Source: Ursus arctos
Lineage: Eukaryota > Chordata > Mammalia > Carnivora > Ursidae
Direction: 5' to 3'
NCBI RefSeq assembly: GCF_023065955.2
Contig: NW_026622897.1
Location: forward strand, 1,555,001-1,619,000
Length of the DNA stretch: 64,000 nucleotides
In this document: positions 22,420 to 34,029 of the stretch, piece by piece
Layout of the letters: each line of letters starts with the position of its first letter
Position numbering within the stretch: the stretch's first letter is position 1
Position numbers and translations under genes: made by a program
Notes under the pieces: generated by a model
Seen by the model: only the letters and a program-made list of their open reading frames with translations
Told to the model about the DNA's origin: nothing
Databases searched by the model: none

Positions 22420-24170
22420 CAAGCCAACGCAGGTTTCACCGAGCCCGTGAAGTCCCGAGTTGGGTCCTCAGGGATGAGTAGGAGCTGGACCAGCTAACAG
22501 GAGGACATAAACACCTCCTAGCACGAGGGGCACATGCACAGCTTTGGAGTAGCAAGCTTACTGGAGAAAAGGTGCCGAGTGTGCTGTGCTTCCATGTTAC
22601 CCTCTTCCCTCCCAGTCAAAGTCTGTTGTTTGGGGAGCTACTTGGAATTTTTGTGTCACTTACGCCCTGACAATACGTACGTGGCATTTGTGGCAGGGGG
22701 AGTCCTAGGACAGAGGGAGCCAGGAGGCTTAGAAACACCTTGTGTGTGAGCTCTGAATTTTGGGAAGCATTCCTCTTCACTGAGACTCATTTTCTGCTTT
22801 TTAATAAAACAAAGGTGTGAACTGCCCTCTGTCTGCAGGTCAAGAGAGAAATAGGACCAGAGTGCTCAGTCAGTGGATTTTCGTCCCTGGGGACTCAGGA
22901 AGGTTTCTGGGGGAGGAGAGGCAGAGAGAGGTGACGGCAGGTTATCCCTGGGGGTCTCCCTGCAATGCCTGGCCCAGCACCATCTACGTGCAGTGGACAC
23001 TCACAAACCCCACACAGGGCAAGTGCTCAGAACCCCTGGGAAACCTACCACGTGCATGTCATCCACGTGTGTGTCTTGTCAGCCGATGTGGGGGTGACTG
23101 GTTTCAGCAAAGACAGCTGTCAGGCCGCTTTAAAATGGGTCGGCTGCAAGTTAGAGGGAGTCCACTTTATGTTTCAGAGCGACCGTCTAGAGAAGATTAA
23201 TCTGGGCCCCAGAGCAAGAGAAAGCAGCCGCATATGGAGAGCGAAGCCATGAGATCTGACGTAGGGCCCGGCTAGAGGGTGAGACTTTCCCTGGGTTTTC
23301 TGCGGCCCTGGGGTAGAGGTGGACGGTACTCAGCGTTTCCTCCCCGTGAGTAAATGAAACATTCCAAAAGCTCCGACAAGGGAACTTATGGGGGCTCCAA
23401 GGGTCCTGCTCGAGACACAGGCCTAAGGAAGCCAAGGGCTGGAGCGTCTTCTATAACCCGGACATCGTGAGGCCACGGGCCCTTCTTTCCCGCTGGCTTC
23501 TTACAAGGCCCCGTGTGCTGAGCGCTGCACTTAGCACAAGCAGACCCCCTCAGGCTCATCTCTCTGGAGGGCAGAGCCGATTCTCCCCTGGCTCCAGCCG
23601 TGGTGCTCACCGTCCCCCGCCCCCGCCCCTGCCAGGAGAGCACCTCGAGGCTTAGGAAGTAGGGAGAAGCTGCCAGGTGTGGCCAAGGCTTTGATTTGCA
23701 GTAGCCTTTCCCTGACACAGAGAAGGCAGGACCACACCTTCTCCCTTGAATGGAAGGCCCCATAAATTGATCATGAAATCACTGAAGAAAAATGGTGAGG
23801 AGAAACAAAATAATGAGTTTATCTGATTTATGAAGGTCATGAAGAACCTACCACCATGTTCTGATTCACTGGCGACAAGACAGAGAGGACAACGGAAGGA
23901 GAGCAAGTACAGAGGTGGAGAGCAAGCCTTTTGTCCCCTCGTCCTGCCCTGACTCCTTCCTCCCTCCTGACCGTGGAAACCACGACCGCCCCCCACCATG
24001 CGCCACGCCACTCCCACACTTGCTCAGGCCTCTGGCCTGTCGTTTGCACGGGAGGGCCAGACTCACGTGCTGGAGCACAGGCCAACAGTATTCTGTACTG
24101 ATAAACCACGCACCTACTTTCCATGCACTTGATACAGAAACATCATTTGGGAAAAATATCTAATAGTATT
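22420..24170. other. Unique non-coding sequence
   Basis: GC-rich, with overlapping domain-free frames (up to 127 codons). No repeats or gene are recognised. Confidence 0.5.
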
Positions 24171-24184
24171 GAAAAGTGATTTTA

Positions 24185-24560
24185 GGAGATTGTGCTAAGT
24201 GAAATAAGCCAAGCAGAGAAAGACAATTATATGGTTTCACTCATATGTGGAACATAAGAAATAGCAGGAAAATCAGTAGGAGAAGGAAGGGAAGAATGAA
24301 GGGGGGGGTAAAGAGAAGGGTGAATGAACCACGAGGGACTATGGACTCTGGGAAACAAACCGAGGGCTTCAGAGGGGAGGGGGTGGGGGAATGCGATAGG
24401 CCGGTGAGGGGTAGTAAGGAGGGCACGTATTGCATGGAGCACTGGGTGTTATACGCAAACAATAAATCATGGAACACTACATCAAAAACTAAGGATGTAC
24501 TGTACGGTGACTAACATAATAAAAAATTTAAAAAAAAAACAAATTTTAAACAAGTTAAAA
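24185..24560 (+). mobile_element. Carnivore L1 3' end (ORF2 C-terminus plus 3' UTR)
   Basis: The copy is 5'-truncated just inside ORF2. An in-frame 23-codon tail containing EISQAEKDNY runs from 24186 to a TAA at 24255-24257, followed by the carnivore L1 3' UTR ('acgagggactatggactctg', 'gagggcacgtattgcatgga', 'ggatgtactgtacggtgact') and an A-rich tail. It is close to the copy at 17157, so the two belong to the same or sister subfamilies. No clear duplication flanks it. Confidence 0.92.
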
Positions 24561-24844
24561 AAAAATAAAGGTACTTTGTGTTGGACTTGAAGCCTGAGGG
24601 TCTCTAGCCGCTGGTGGCCCTTTACCTGGGTCGCAGGTGTCCCTTCCCTAGCACACCTGGACCACATTTCAGACTTAAGGACAGAGGACTTCAGTGAACT
24701 AATGTGAATGCCACAAGGAGAGCTCTGTTCTGTGACTTTCCACGTGTCGCCCACTATCTTGATTACGTCCTCCTTCTGGGATTTTAAACCCCCATCTCTG
24801 CTCCAGGGGACTCCCGAAATCACGAACCACACCCACCGCTCATC

Positions 24845-25050
24845 AGGCTCTACTCTGTGCCCAGCACTGTGCTGAGTACCACGTTTTCACTGATCCCGGT
24901 TTCACTCCAACTCCGTAAGGTAGGTCCTATCATTATTATACCCAGTTTGGAGGTAAGAACACAGAGGTGCATGGAGGTTAAGCCCCTCGCCTGATGTCAC
25001 AGAGCCAGGGAGAGGGTTTGTCCCAGCCAAGAGTGTCTGCATTCCTAGTC
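24845..25050 (+). repeat. MIR SINE
   Basis: 'ctctgtgcccagcactgtgc', 'ggtaggtcctatcattatta', 'tacccagtttggaggtaaga', 'acacagaggtgcatggaggt' and 'gatgtcacagagccagg' give the full MIR core and 3' order in sense. Confidence 0.88.
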
Positions 25051-25384
25051 TTGTGTTGACAGCCAACCCAATAACCTTCTATCAAACCTTATAAAAGTTT
25101 CTCTGCGTTTTTTTGAGCTTATATGCTGTGTGATATCAAAAACTCCGTGGGGTCTGTGTTCAGTGGATGATAAACCTTGTTCTAAAAACACCTTTGTTTT
25201 CTAACCTCCGTGTTGTGCATAAAAACGCAACCACACATGTTGATGGAGTCCCTTTAAGAGGATTGGGGGGGGCTGGAAATTGGGAGGGTAATTAAAATGT
25301 ATTTGAGCAAACTATTTTAAAATTCGGGAAAGCAGAAAGGATGAAGTGAGGAAGTGCAAGTCGATTCAGAACGAAAATAACACT

Positions 25385-25575
25385 GGTAATAATTAGAGCA
25401 GCTGTGGTGTGTCGTGAGCTTATTATGTGCCCGGCCCTGTACTGAACGCTTCTTAAATACTTAAATTCCAGTAACCACCCTTTGAGATACTCGCCATCGT
25501 TCTCAATTTGACAGGTGAGGAAACTGTCTGAGAGAGGGGGTAGCAGAGCCACGGTGAGACCCAGATCCAGTGGTC
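25385..25575 (+). repeat. MIR SINE
   Basis: 'gagcttattatgtgcccggc', 'cctgtactgaacgcttctta', 'gacaggtgaggaaactgtct' and 'agagccacggtgagacccag' follow MIR in sense orientation. Confidence 0.85.
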
Positions 25576-25644
25576 ACCTTTCACCTCTTTCCATTCCTGG
25601 GAGCTCCTAGAGCATCTCTGGCATGGGAAACCATGTTCTTTTTT

Positions 25645-26049
25645 TCTTTTTAAATTAAGTTTTCTAATTTTGATCCCAGTTATTTTATATACAGTGTAAT
25701 ATCAATCTCAGGTGTTCAATGTAGTGATTCAACACGTCCATACGTCACCCAGTGCTCATCATGACAGGTGCCCTCCTCCATTCCTAACCCGAAGTTTCCC
25801 CCATCCCCCTGCCCACCTCCCGCCTCCCCTCGGGTCCCCAACAGTGTGTCTCTGGAGTTCAGTCTGTTTCTTGGTTTGCCTCTCTCTGTCCCCTCCCTTG
25901 CTAATTCCTTTTTTTCTTAATTTCCGCATAGGAGTGAAATCACATGGTGTTTGTCTTTCTTAGACTTTTTTCACTTAGCATTATACTTTCTAGTTCCAGC
26001 CACATCTTTGCAAATGGCAAGAGTTCCTTCTTTTTTATGGCTAATATTC

Positions 26050-26095
<46 letters not shown>

Positions 26096-26225
26096 ACATC
26101 TTTATCCATTCATCTGTCAATAGACATGGGAGGTTTCCGTAATTTGGCTATGGCAGATAACACTGGGGTGCAAACACGTGTCTCTTTGAATTAGTACTTT
26201 GTATTTTTCGTATATGACACCATGG
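25645..26225 (-). mobile_element. L1 3' end (3' UTR plus ORF2 end), 5'-truncated
   Basis: The antisense of an L1 3' end: 'tatacagtgtaatatcaatc', 'caacacgtccatacgtcacc', 'cccagtgctcatcatgac', 'ttttcacttagcattatact' and 'catctttatccattcatctg'. It is the same kind of element as the copy at 10900-11575 but more diverged in its terminal region. A (GT)21 microsatellite interrupts it. Confidence 0.9.
26052..26093. repeat. (GT)21 microsatellite
   Basis: Forty-two bases of uninterrupted GT/TG repeat lie between the L1 landmarks 'gctaatattcca' and 'tacacatctttatcc'. The pure array is long enough to be length-polymorphic. Confidence 0.97.
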
Positions 26226-26869
26226 TCTCTTGTTCTATTTTTGGTTTGAATCATGAGAGAAGAACATACTGAAAATTTTTCCTGTTTAGATGAGTAGTTG
26301 ACCCTCTATTCCCCAAGTTAGTTAGCAGGATTGAGGAGGTCTTGGGGGACCTCTCAGCAAGAATAACTTTTGGAAATCAAAATGGCTCCGACTCAAAACT
26401 TCAAGTACCACTTTCATTTTGACTTTGACATTTTTATTCATCAAAAGTGTCACCCAGCTCCATTAATCACTTCATCCATGAGAGAGAGATGGGTCTGGAT
26501 ATCTTTTGATGAATTTGGGAATCAAATATTGAGGATGTGCTCTTGCTATGTGAATTTGGGAGAACAGGGTCCATGGGCTCAGAGGAGTGTTCTCCTCTTC
26601 CGGTCAAGGGCACGCTCTCTGGAGTAACTTACACCTTCCAGGGTGAGAGTTTTGAAAGAAACACATCGATTGGATATTTGATTCATTTGGTAAAAAAATA
26701 AAAATTCACCAATTTAATGCATATAAACCTTTTATACAGGAGAAAAGTCTACCTCCCAAGAATAGTCCCCTTGGGTTTATGTCCCACGCAAGACTGGGTT
26801 AAGAGCAGTCTCTCTGTAACTGGCCAACTCTGCCCATGTATTCTAACGTGGCCTTCCAGAACACGCGAG

Positions 26870-26960
26870 TCATGTTTGGTCTCTGCTAGGTGGCCCTCCA
26901 CGTATTTGAAAACAGCGCTCTTGTCTTTTTCTGACTTAAGGTTCCTCAAAGGTTCCTTTA
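26870..26960 (-). repeat. Possible CR1/L3-type LINE relic
   Basis: 'ggccctccacgtatttgaaa', 'cagcgctcttgtctttttct' and 'gacttaaggttcctcaaagg' resemble the conserved 3' part of old CR1/L3-like elements. The match is short and diverged. Confidence 0.35.
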
Positions 26961-27158
26961 AACTTGCTTCTGCATGAAGGACTAGCAAGAGATTATTTCC
27001 TCCGGAACGTTTAGTGTCCTGGATACACAGCCTAGCTCCCTTCTGGTTTCGGAAACGAGGGGTGTGCAATGATAGACTACCACTTGGCTTGTTTTCTCTC
27101 TGCAAGGCAGGCTTTAGGACGGTGATAAATATTTGTTCAAACCGTGCAGCTGAGCCAT

Positions 27159-27172
27159 ACGCAAATTTGCAT
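27159..27172. promoter_or_regulatory. Candidate POU octamer palindrome
   Basis: ACGCAAATTTGCAT contains a perfect octamer ATTTGCAT (27165-27172) overlapping a near-perfect inverted octamer (ACGCAAAT, one base from ATGCAAAT). It lies in repeat-free AT-rich sequence. POU proteins could bind either half; function is untested. Confidence 0.3.
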
Positions 27173-28169
27173 AACGGCACTCCAGGTGATGGGCCACACG
27201 CTAATTACTTGTAACTCGATCAAGCTGGATTTTAGCAACACACTCAAGACTGAACGCACTGTCAGCAAACCAGCAGCTCTCAGCAAGTTGCCGCATCACC
27301 TTAAATGGCATTAAGCAAGAGGAAAGACTGTGGCCGGAGACTGTGGGAGGCTGGTTTGTAAAATTTCCCAAGGTCACAGATCTGTGTGATTTCAAAGAAC
27401 TTCTCAGACTATTTGCTGACAGTGCCAAAATGTTTTTGATTCTTTCAATCCGAAATGTCAGGGTCTCCGGGGAGAGAGAGGAGTGAATGAGAGGAAGAAC
27501 AGGAGTTAGATGCACACTGTGTGCCCTTGCCCTGCCATCACTGCATGATGGGGAAACTGAGGCCATGGTCACCATGATTCCTGCTCTTCTAAGCAGCCTT
27601 CGTCTCTTTGGTTGGGGCTTTTTTTTGTGTTAAGAGTCTTTTGGATTTTGAAATGACTTGCATCCCTAAGATGCAAATTCCTGAACAGCTAAAGCATAGG
27701 CAAATTCTGGGGGTGGAATGTCCAGTGTAAGGGCGCAGGTGACAAGGTTGCTCAGAGAGGCAGGGGCGGAGGGGGGGGGGTGTTTGCCAACAGAGCTCTG
27801 GCAGCCGGGTGGCCCCGCTGTAGCCTCGGCACCTTGTCGGCCCTGCCTGCACTCCAGGTCCCCGACCCTTGGCCTGGGAATGATGACGCGCAGCTCTTAC
27901 CTCACTGTCAGTGAGATAGTGAAAATAAACCCCTGGCCCACGTGAAGGTCAGGGTCTAGGAGCTATTACTAGCCTGTTATCGGTACCGTGCCAGGAGCTG
28001 GTGAAGCTAGGTAAACACTCGCGGGGGCGCAAGGAAGGCCAATGGAAAATCAACAGCTGCTTAATTGATAGGAGAGGATTTTAAGGGATTTTTTGGTTTG
28101 TCCTGAAAGAATATGTGATAAGCACAGATTATAAAGTGAAAAAGGAAATTAAATGAAAACAATTTGAAG

Positions 28170-28232
28170 CAGAAACCAAAGATACAGTCTTCACCCTCAG
28201 GGGCCCCACAGTCTCGTGGGGGGGACGTAACT
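28170..28232 (-). repeat. L2 LINE fragment
   Basis: 'cagtcttcaccctcaggggc' plus 'cccacagtctcgtgggg' resembles antisense L2 ('..agtccctgccctcaaggagcttacagtctagtgggg'). Confidence 0.5.
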
Positions 28233-28519
28233 GTGGGTTCTCACTTCAAGAGTAGTTAGTAAAAGCTGGAATGGAAGGAATGATGAACTCAGAGTGGGGA
28301 GGAAATGCCCAGAAACTCTTCCTGCAGTCCGTGTTGTCGGAGATGGAGTCAGGAGGAGCTGTGAGGGCCGTGCCGGTCGGGAGCGCAGGGAGGGAGGGCA
28401 GTGAAGGCAGCAAGGCCCTGAGGAGCTACGGGGTGCAAACCCACGTGCCGGGAACTGTCAGGTGTGTGCGAGGCCAGTGTGGCCTGTGTTGGTGCTTGAC
28501 TTTACACGGTTACAATAGT

Positions 28520-28553
28520 GAACAACTGAGAAAAACACCAATGTCTATCACAA
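28520..28553. repeat. Dispersed 34-bp repeat, copy 1
   Basis: This block matches 30229-30262 at 32 of 34 positions, including 'gagaaaaacaccaatgtct'. Its family is not recognised. It abuts an antisense MIR. Confidence 0.6.
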
Positions 28554-28554
28554 C

Positions 28555-28690
28555 CCCAGACCGTGACTTTGGACAAGTTCCTTAATCTTCCTGTACATCT
28601 TTTCCTCACCCACGAACGGCTCTCGCGCCTTTCCCCGGGCTTGTTACGGGGAGGGAGGCGTGTAAGGAAATCAAGCTTAGCCTTGCTGAG
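28555..28690 (-). repeat. MIR SINE fragment
   Basis: 'gtgactttggacaagttcct', 'taatcttcctgtacatcttt' and 'tcctcacccacgaacgg' follow the antisense MIR core. Confidence 0.65.
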
Positions 28691-28694
28691 CTGC

Positions 28695-29490
28695 TTACCA
28701 CGTCCGGTGTAGCTGGTCAGGCAGATTCTAAGCCAAGGGTGGGGAGCGTGTTCAGGAAATGTGTACCCAACGTCCACACCTGATGGGGGGGTGCACCGTT
28801 CACACGGAGGTCACACGTGGTTTTCTCCCAGGGTCGCTAGAACTGTGCAACTAAGACACGCCGGATGCGTCTTGCAGCAGAGTAAATGGAGGCAGACAGG
28901 CGGCTGCCCAGAGGAGCCCATGTCCCAAGTCCAAGGGCGGATACTCCCGATTGGAGGCGATCGCTCACAGGTGAAACTACCATCACCACATGGAGTGTGT
29001 AGGGCCAGAGCCCACCTCTCCTCCTGCCAAGTGGCCTTGGTGGCTGAAGCCAGGGTGTGACCTCCTTTCTTGTTGTCCTTCTTTGTGTCCCTTGCACTGG
29101 ACTCAGTTTCTCTTGGCCTGTGATGAGGCAGAATTGGCTCACCTCCTCAGATAACTTCTACTCTTCTCTCCCCTCTCACCATTGGTGACAGCCTGGGAAG
29201 GTCACCCTGACCCCACAGCCACCCTGGTTCGGCCAGGCATTCCCGACTCTGTTCTCCCAATGCCTCCTGCTCGTACCCGCCCTCGCACTTTTCATCCCCT
29301 TTGGCTGCTGCCTGCTCTCGCCTCCTCACGCCTCACAAAACCGCGAGTTTGTGATGTCCAGGGCCTGGGCCAGCCTCGGTGGCCACCGTGCCCTAGACCA
29401 GAGGCCGGCTAATAGGACGCGCCAGGATCCGCAGTAAGAACACATGACTGAATAAACCTCTCATTGTCCGGACACTCTGAGGTTCTCTGT
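28695..29490. other. Unique non-coding sequence
   Basis: GC-rich, with opposing frames of about 100 codons at 28761-29142 lacking domains. No repeats are recognised. Confidence 0.5.
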
Positions 29491-29942
29491 CTGGGAAACA
29501 TGTTCACGTAAAAAAAAAAATCTAAAACTTAAAAGAAATAAAATACACTAAGTAGAATAGAGTGAGATCCCATACAGCCATGATCCAGATCCAACCCTTA
29601 TCAGGGTCCAGACCTTGCCCCATGAACTTCACCTTCCTCTTTTGCTGTTTTCTTGAAAATCCCAGACCTCGCGCCATCTTACCCTAATTTCAGGATGCTT
29701 CTCTAAAAGCACTATCATCTTCTTAACCAAAATGTCTTAGTCATGCCTGGCATAATTAACCATTTGTTCCTATCATTTACTACTTAGTTATCATTCAGAT
29801 TTCCCCCTGATTTAAAAATGACCTTTTTTAATTGGAATAATTTCTAAAAAATTCTTACATGTCTTTTCTTGTTATGTTTTTAATTCCCTCCTCTCTGTTT
29901 CATGCCATTGTCTTGTTGAAGAACTGAAAATATTGTGCTGGA

Positions 29943-29982
29943 GAATGAATGAATGAATGAATGAATGAATGAATGAATGAAT
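29943..29982. repeat. (GAAT)10 microsatellite
   Basis: Ten tandem units of GAAT (40 bases) without interruption. Confidence 0.97.
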
Positions 29983-30228
29983 ATGTCCATCTTCTGGATT
30001 TGTCTGTTTCCTTGGAGTTTATTATCCTCTAGCCCTAGATATCCTGTAAATTGGAGGTTAACTTTCAGTGCTAAGACTCAGGGTCTGCTATTTTGGCAAG
30101 AAAATGTCACAGGTGGTGATATGTACTTCCTGTCCCATCATCCTGGGAGCCACAGAATGTCCTCTGTACCCAGATGACAGGTACCATGTAGATGCCTTGC
30201 TGTATTCAGCTAGTCCGCTACTGATATG

Positions 30229-30262
30229 GAACAATTGAGAAAAACACCAATGTCTCTCACAA
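30229..30262. repeat. Dispersed 34-bp repeat, copy 2
   Basis: It pairs with 28520-28553 in the same orientation with two mismatches. Here it continues into L1-like sequence ('caaacaatgccacagtgaag'), which suggests both copies are pieces of one old element. Confidence 0.6.
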
Positions 30263-30369
30263 ACAATGCCACAGTGAAGAACTTCGGGCACAAGATAGAG
30301 CTTTCTGACAGTGTATCTTTAATAGGATTTCCCAGGGATGGGACTGTTGATTCTTTGATGCTTCTATTT

Positions 30370-31000
30370 TTTCCATGACTACTTCAAAAATAATCCATTT
30401 TGAATTCCAACAATCTCACCATGATGTGGTTTGGTGTGTTTACCCTGCTTGGGGTTAGGAGTGCTTCTGGAAACTGATTTGAGGCCTTTGTCAGTTTGGA
30501 AAATTCTTAGCATCCCATTTTCAAATATTGCCATCATCATACTCTCCTCTCTGTCTGGAAGTCAGGTTATTTTTATGTTGGACCTGACTGTGTCCCTGGA
30601 TCTCTGCTGTTCTTGTCTGCGTGTTCACTGCTCTCTTTGTACTCTGAGATATTCACGTCTGACCCATATTCCTCCTCATTCAATTGCTGTCTAATGTCTA
30701 ATATGCTTTTAAACCGACTCACTGTATTATTTTCAGTTATTGCATTTATACTCCCAAAGTGTACATTTTTAAAAATAACTCCTGGTTTGTTGTCCCCGTC
30801 CTCAATTTCCCTTTTTCATTTCCTTATATACCATTGTTTTAAAAGTTGTGCTCAGCAACTCCAGTATTTGGAGTCCTTAGTGTGTTTCTCTTATCTTTCT
30901 TGTTTTTTGTTTATCATCTCTCAATTCTTTGTGTGAGTTAGTATTTGATCAAGTACCATGTGGAGAAGTAATCTGAGGCTCTGGATGTTATCTTCTTCTT
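30370..31000. repeat. Ancient dispersed repeat, family unresolved
   Basis: The order 'atgatgtggtttggtgtgtt', 'accctgcttggggttaggag', 'cagtttggaaaattcttagc', 'attttcaaatattgccatca' and 'gtctgtctggaagtcagg' is one I recognise as recurring in mammalian genomes. It is usually seen with 'ttggggttcattgagcttctt' and 'cattatttcttcaaatat'. I cannot name the family with confidence. The 107-codon frame inside is not a gene. Confidence 0.45.
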
Positions 31001-31004
31001 CTAT

Positions 31005-34000
31005 ACAGGATTTACATTTGCTCTGGTCAGGTAGGCAGGTGCACCCGGGTCACCTTAATACACGTTCAGGGATTTCAGAGAGTTCAGAACGGAGCTGCAG
31101 TGGAACAGAGACGAATGGTTTTCCTGTATTTCTAGGTGGTGCCCTTCTGGGTCCCAGCCTAACCCATGAGGAGGTTACCTGAGTCCTTGCCACTCGCGGG
31201 ACCTGGAGTCTAACTCCCCCCCGTGCCCTGTGTGGTCATCACAGGCAGTCCCCTGCCTCCTGCCTCTCAGCTGAATCCTCCAGAACCCACCGGACTTCTG
31301 TGGGCAAAGCAGGTTCCATGCTTTCCTTCTGTTCCCTCATCTTGTTGCTGTTGTTTCTGTCTGCTTTGTTACTCCCAAGGTCTCAAGACTTTAAATTATT
31401 TTCTCCCTATGTACCTGTCGTTTTTTTGCTGGGACAGTGGGTCTTGAGACCCTAGCCTGCTGTGGGTGGGGGTGGAAGAGCTCACCAACTGGTGAAGCGG
31501 AAACTCTTCTCATCTGTGGGTCCCCCTAGTTTTGACACCTATTTCCTGAATTTAAATTGGGGACTGCCTGGATGTGTGCCATCCCCGCAGTGAAACTGCC
31601 CACTTCTCAAAGATCATCAGGTTTTCTACACACCAGCTGGGCTCGGAGCCCTGCTGTGCCCGAGATGGTGACAGGAAGTCCCTGACTTCTGTCAGGACAT
31701 ATCTGAGAAGCCAGTGCCACACTGCATAGGGAGAGATTTCCTATCAGTGTACATGTAGCTTCTCAATCAACTTACTGAAATTTTCTTCTAGGTTAAAACA
31801 AATTTGGATGAATCTGTCACTGTGACATTATAATTGGTTAACGGCTTTGTGAAAGTTAAAAAATTATCATATGTATTAAGGTTCTCCCCAGAGGACATGC
31901 CCATTATACCACCTACGCATCTGAATAGGAAACTACACCCTTTATCAAGAATGCTGCAGCTATTTAGGCGAATTTTTTCTAATAATTGTTTCTCTGCTTG
32001 AGAAATAGTATTTTGGGCCATGTTTTCAGCCAACACAAGAAAAAGCAATTGCCCAAGGCAAATGGTAGACAAACGCCAAGTCCTCAGAGTATATCGCGGC
32101 CAGGCTGTGTCTGGAGTTGGGAATGCTTAAGTGAGCAACCTCATGTCAGAACCCAACATCTCACTCCTGTGTTGTTCTCATGTTCCTTTTATCTCCATCA
32201 ATACCTCAGGGAAAGATCTCGGGCTTTGGAATCAGAACATCATGAACTCCCCACTCTCCCTCCTACCAATTGAATATGGTGTTGACCAAATGAGTTGTCA
32301 AGATTGGGGTCCCCAGCAAGCAGAGCATGGGGTCTCATCACTGGTTCATCTGCTTATACAGAGGCTATGCCAATGTGCACCCTGTGGTTATCTGAATGGA
32401 GGAAAAAGACATATGGAGCAAGCGGGCAGAGTAAGGAGAAAGGGCAGCCATGGGGCCATCTGCTTACATACTCAACATTTTGTGCATGTGAAAGATGCTG
32501 GAGTTTCCTGCGGTTCAATTAGATACACAGAATGGAGCTGAAGGGCCTTTTTGCCGTCCAAGAGAGTTGGCCTCCAGGCCAATGATTGTGCTACAGAGGT
32601 ATCACGAGACGGAATTACAGAGGTTTGCAAGAGATCAGGCTAGAGCCAAATCTAATTTTCTTTCTATGAAGGGGAGGTCAGCTGTAGGACTTTTCCCATA
32701 CACCCTTTTCCCCAGCCCTACCACTGGGATGCCTTCCACCTAGATGATATCAATGGCCAGTCAATGGTATCCCGAAATCCAGTCAAAACTAATATAGAGG
32801 ACAATACCAGTAGCTTCTGAAATAATGGACACCTGCCCTTCCCCCCCCCTTACTTTTACTATTTAGTATGAGACTAAGGAGGACCCCTGGTGTAGGTGTT
32901 TTTTAAAAGATCTCGGGATGTTAATGAACAGCTAGAGTGAGAATTTCCAAAATCCTGTAAAAGGGGATGGAAAAAGAATTTCATGGAGACCATGTTGAGA
33001 GAAAGAAATGCCTCATGTTTGTATACTATTGATGACACACCTGATACAGTCACGCTCATCTTCAGCAGAGAGAAGCTTCCACAATGAAATCCCGACAAAC
33101 TCTACTAGTCTAACTGGGAGGACTTGGCATGCCGTTCTCTCTGGAGTAACCTCCTCCCTACCCCTAAACTTTGAGCCAATGACTCATGGAAAAACTCAGG
33201 GATGACGTTCCACCTTGTTTTGGATAGAATCTGTATGATGGGATTTATTAAGATCTGATGATGCCAGCTAGCTCCGAAGAACAGAGTTCAGGAACTGCTG
33301 CAGGCCTCCCTCCCCTCTCAATGCCTCATTTTGCCTTTGCAAGAGAGGGAATACATCGTCTCCCTTTTCTGTTACACTCCCATGTCCTTTGCTCTTTGCA
33401 TCTCAGGTGAAGCATTTCTAATTCACAAGTTTCTTTCTCGTGATAAGAACAAAGCATTAGCCCCCGGAAGGCTCTTATCAGCAGAGAACTTGGCACCCTC
33501 TGTCTGGGGGAAACTCAGGAGTCTTCCAGGTGGTAAATATTTGATTGTTCTTCCCCCTTCTAAGATGACACTTAAACCCAGTGGTCTCAGCATGGCCACT
33601 GATATTCACGACGGCCCTGTCACCTCTTGGGTATTGCAATTTCCTTGGCTAAACCACAACTTCTGAAAGCAGATCCCAGCTTTTACATCATTGTCAGGTT
33701 TTGTGGAAGGTTATACTTCATTTTAATAAACTTTAATTGCTACATTAATCCAGTTCATTATCCGTGTGGATTGCCATTTACTGCTCTTTTAAAAATCTTT
33801 CCATCTGACTCTGTGTACACAGCCTGTAAACAAGAACAGCTGCCGAATTTGTTCAGACTCCCACCGTTTGGGGTGTGCTGTCTACCTCTGTTCCCAAATT
33901 AATTAGGGCCGATGAAACTGCTTACCTCCCGCCTGACATGCTGGTGTCTGTGCAGGGGGGTCTTAGGGAAGGTTTGTCACTTTGCCCTCAGAATGGCCCA

Positions 34001-34020
34001 TCTAACTCCACATCGTGACT
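31005..34020. other. Mostly unique non-coding sequence
   Basis: No gene or clear repeat is recognised. Frames of up to 136 codons (32131-32541) overlap others and show no domain. Bases 33700-34020 are repeat-free and AT-rich, ending in a good acceptor-like pyrimidine run. Confidence 0.5.
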
Positions 34021-34029
34021 ATTTTTCAG

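Larger units (their letters stand above)
26230..28165. other. Mostly unique non-coding sequence
   Basis: AT-rich from 26230 to 27260, GC-rich after 27480, with ten G at 27771-27780. A possible CR1/L3 relic and an octamer-type palindrome are listed separately. The 143-codon minus frame at 26749-27180 has no domain and overlaps the possible relic. Confidence 0.5.
29500..30330 (-). repeat. Ancient L1M-like sequence
   Basis: An A run followed by 'gccatgatccagatccaacc', 'gtgctaagactcagggtctg', 'gtcacaggtggtgatatgta' and 'aggatttcccagggatggga' resembles antisense 3' regions of very old L1 copies. The assignment is weak and there may be more than one element. A (GAAT)10 array lies inside. Confidence 0.4.

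Noticed and set aside
24185..24257. L1 ORF2 C-terminal codons as a coding gene
   Set aside because: Only the last 23 codons of ORF2 are present in a 5'-truncated copy, so it cannot encode a functional protein.
26749..27180. 143-codon minus-strand open frame
   Set aside because: No domain recognised; it overlaps a possible CR1/L3 relic and has no splice signals fitting an exon.
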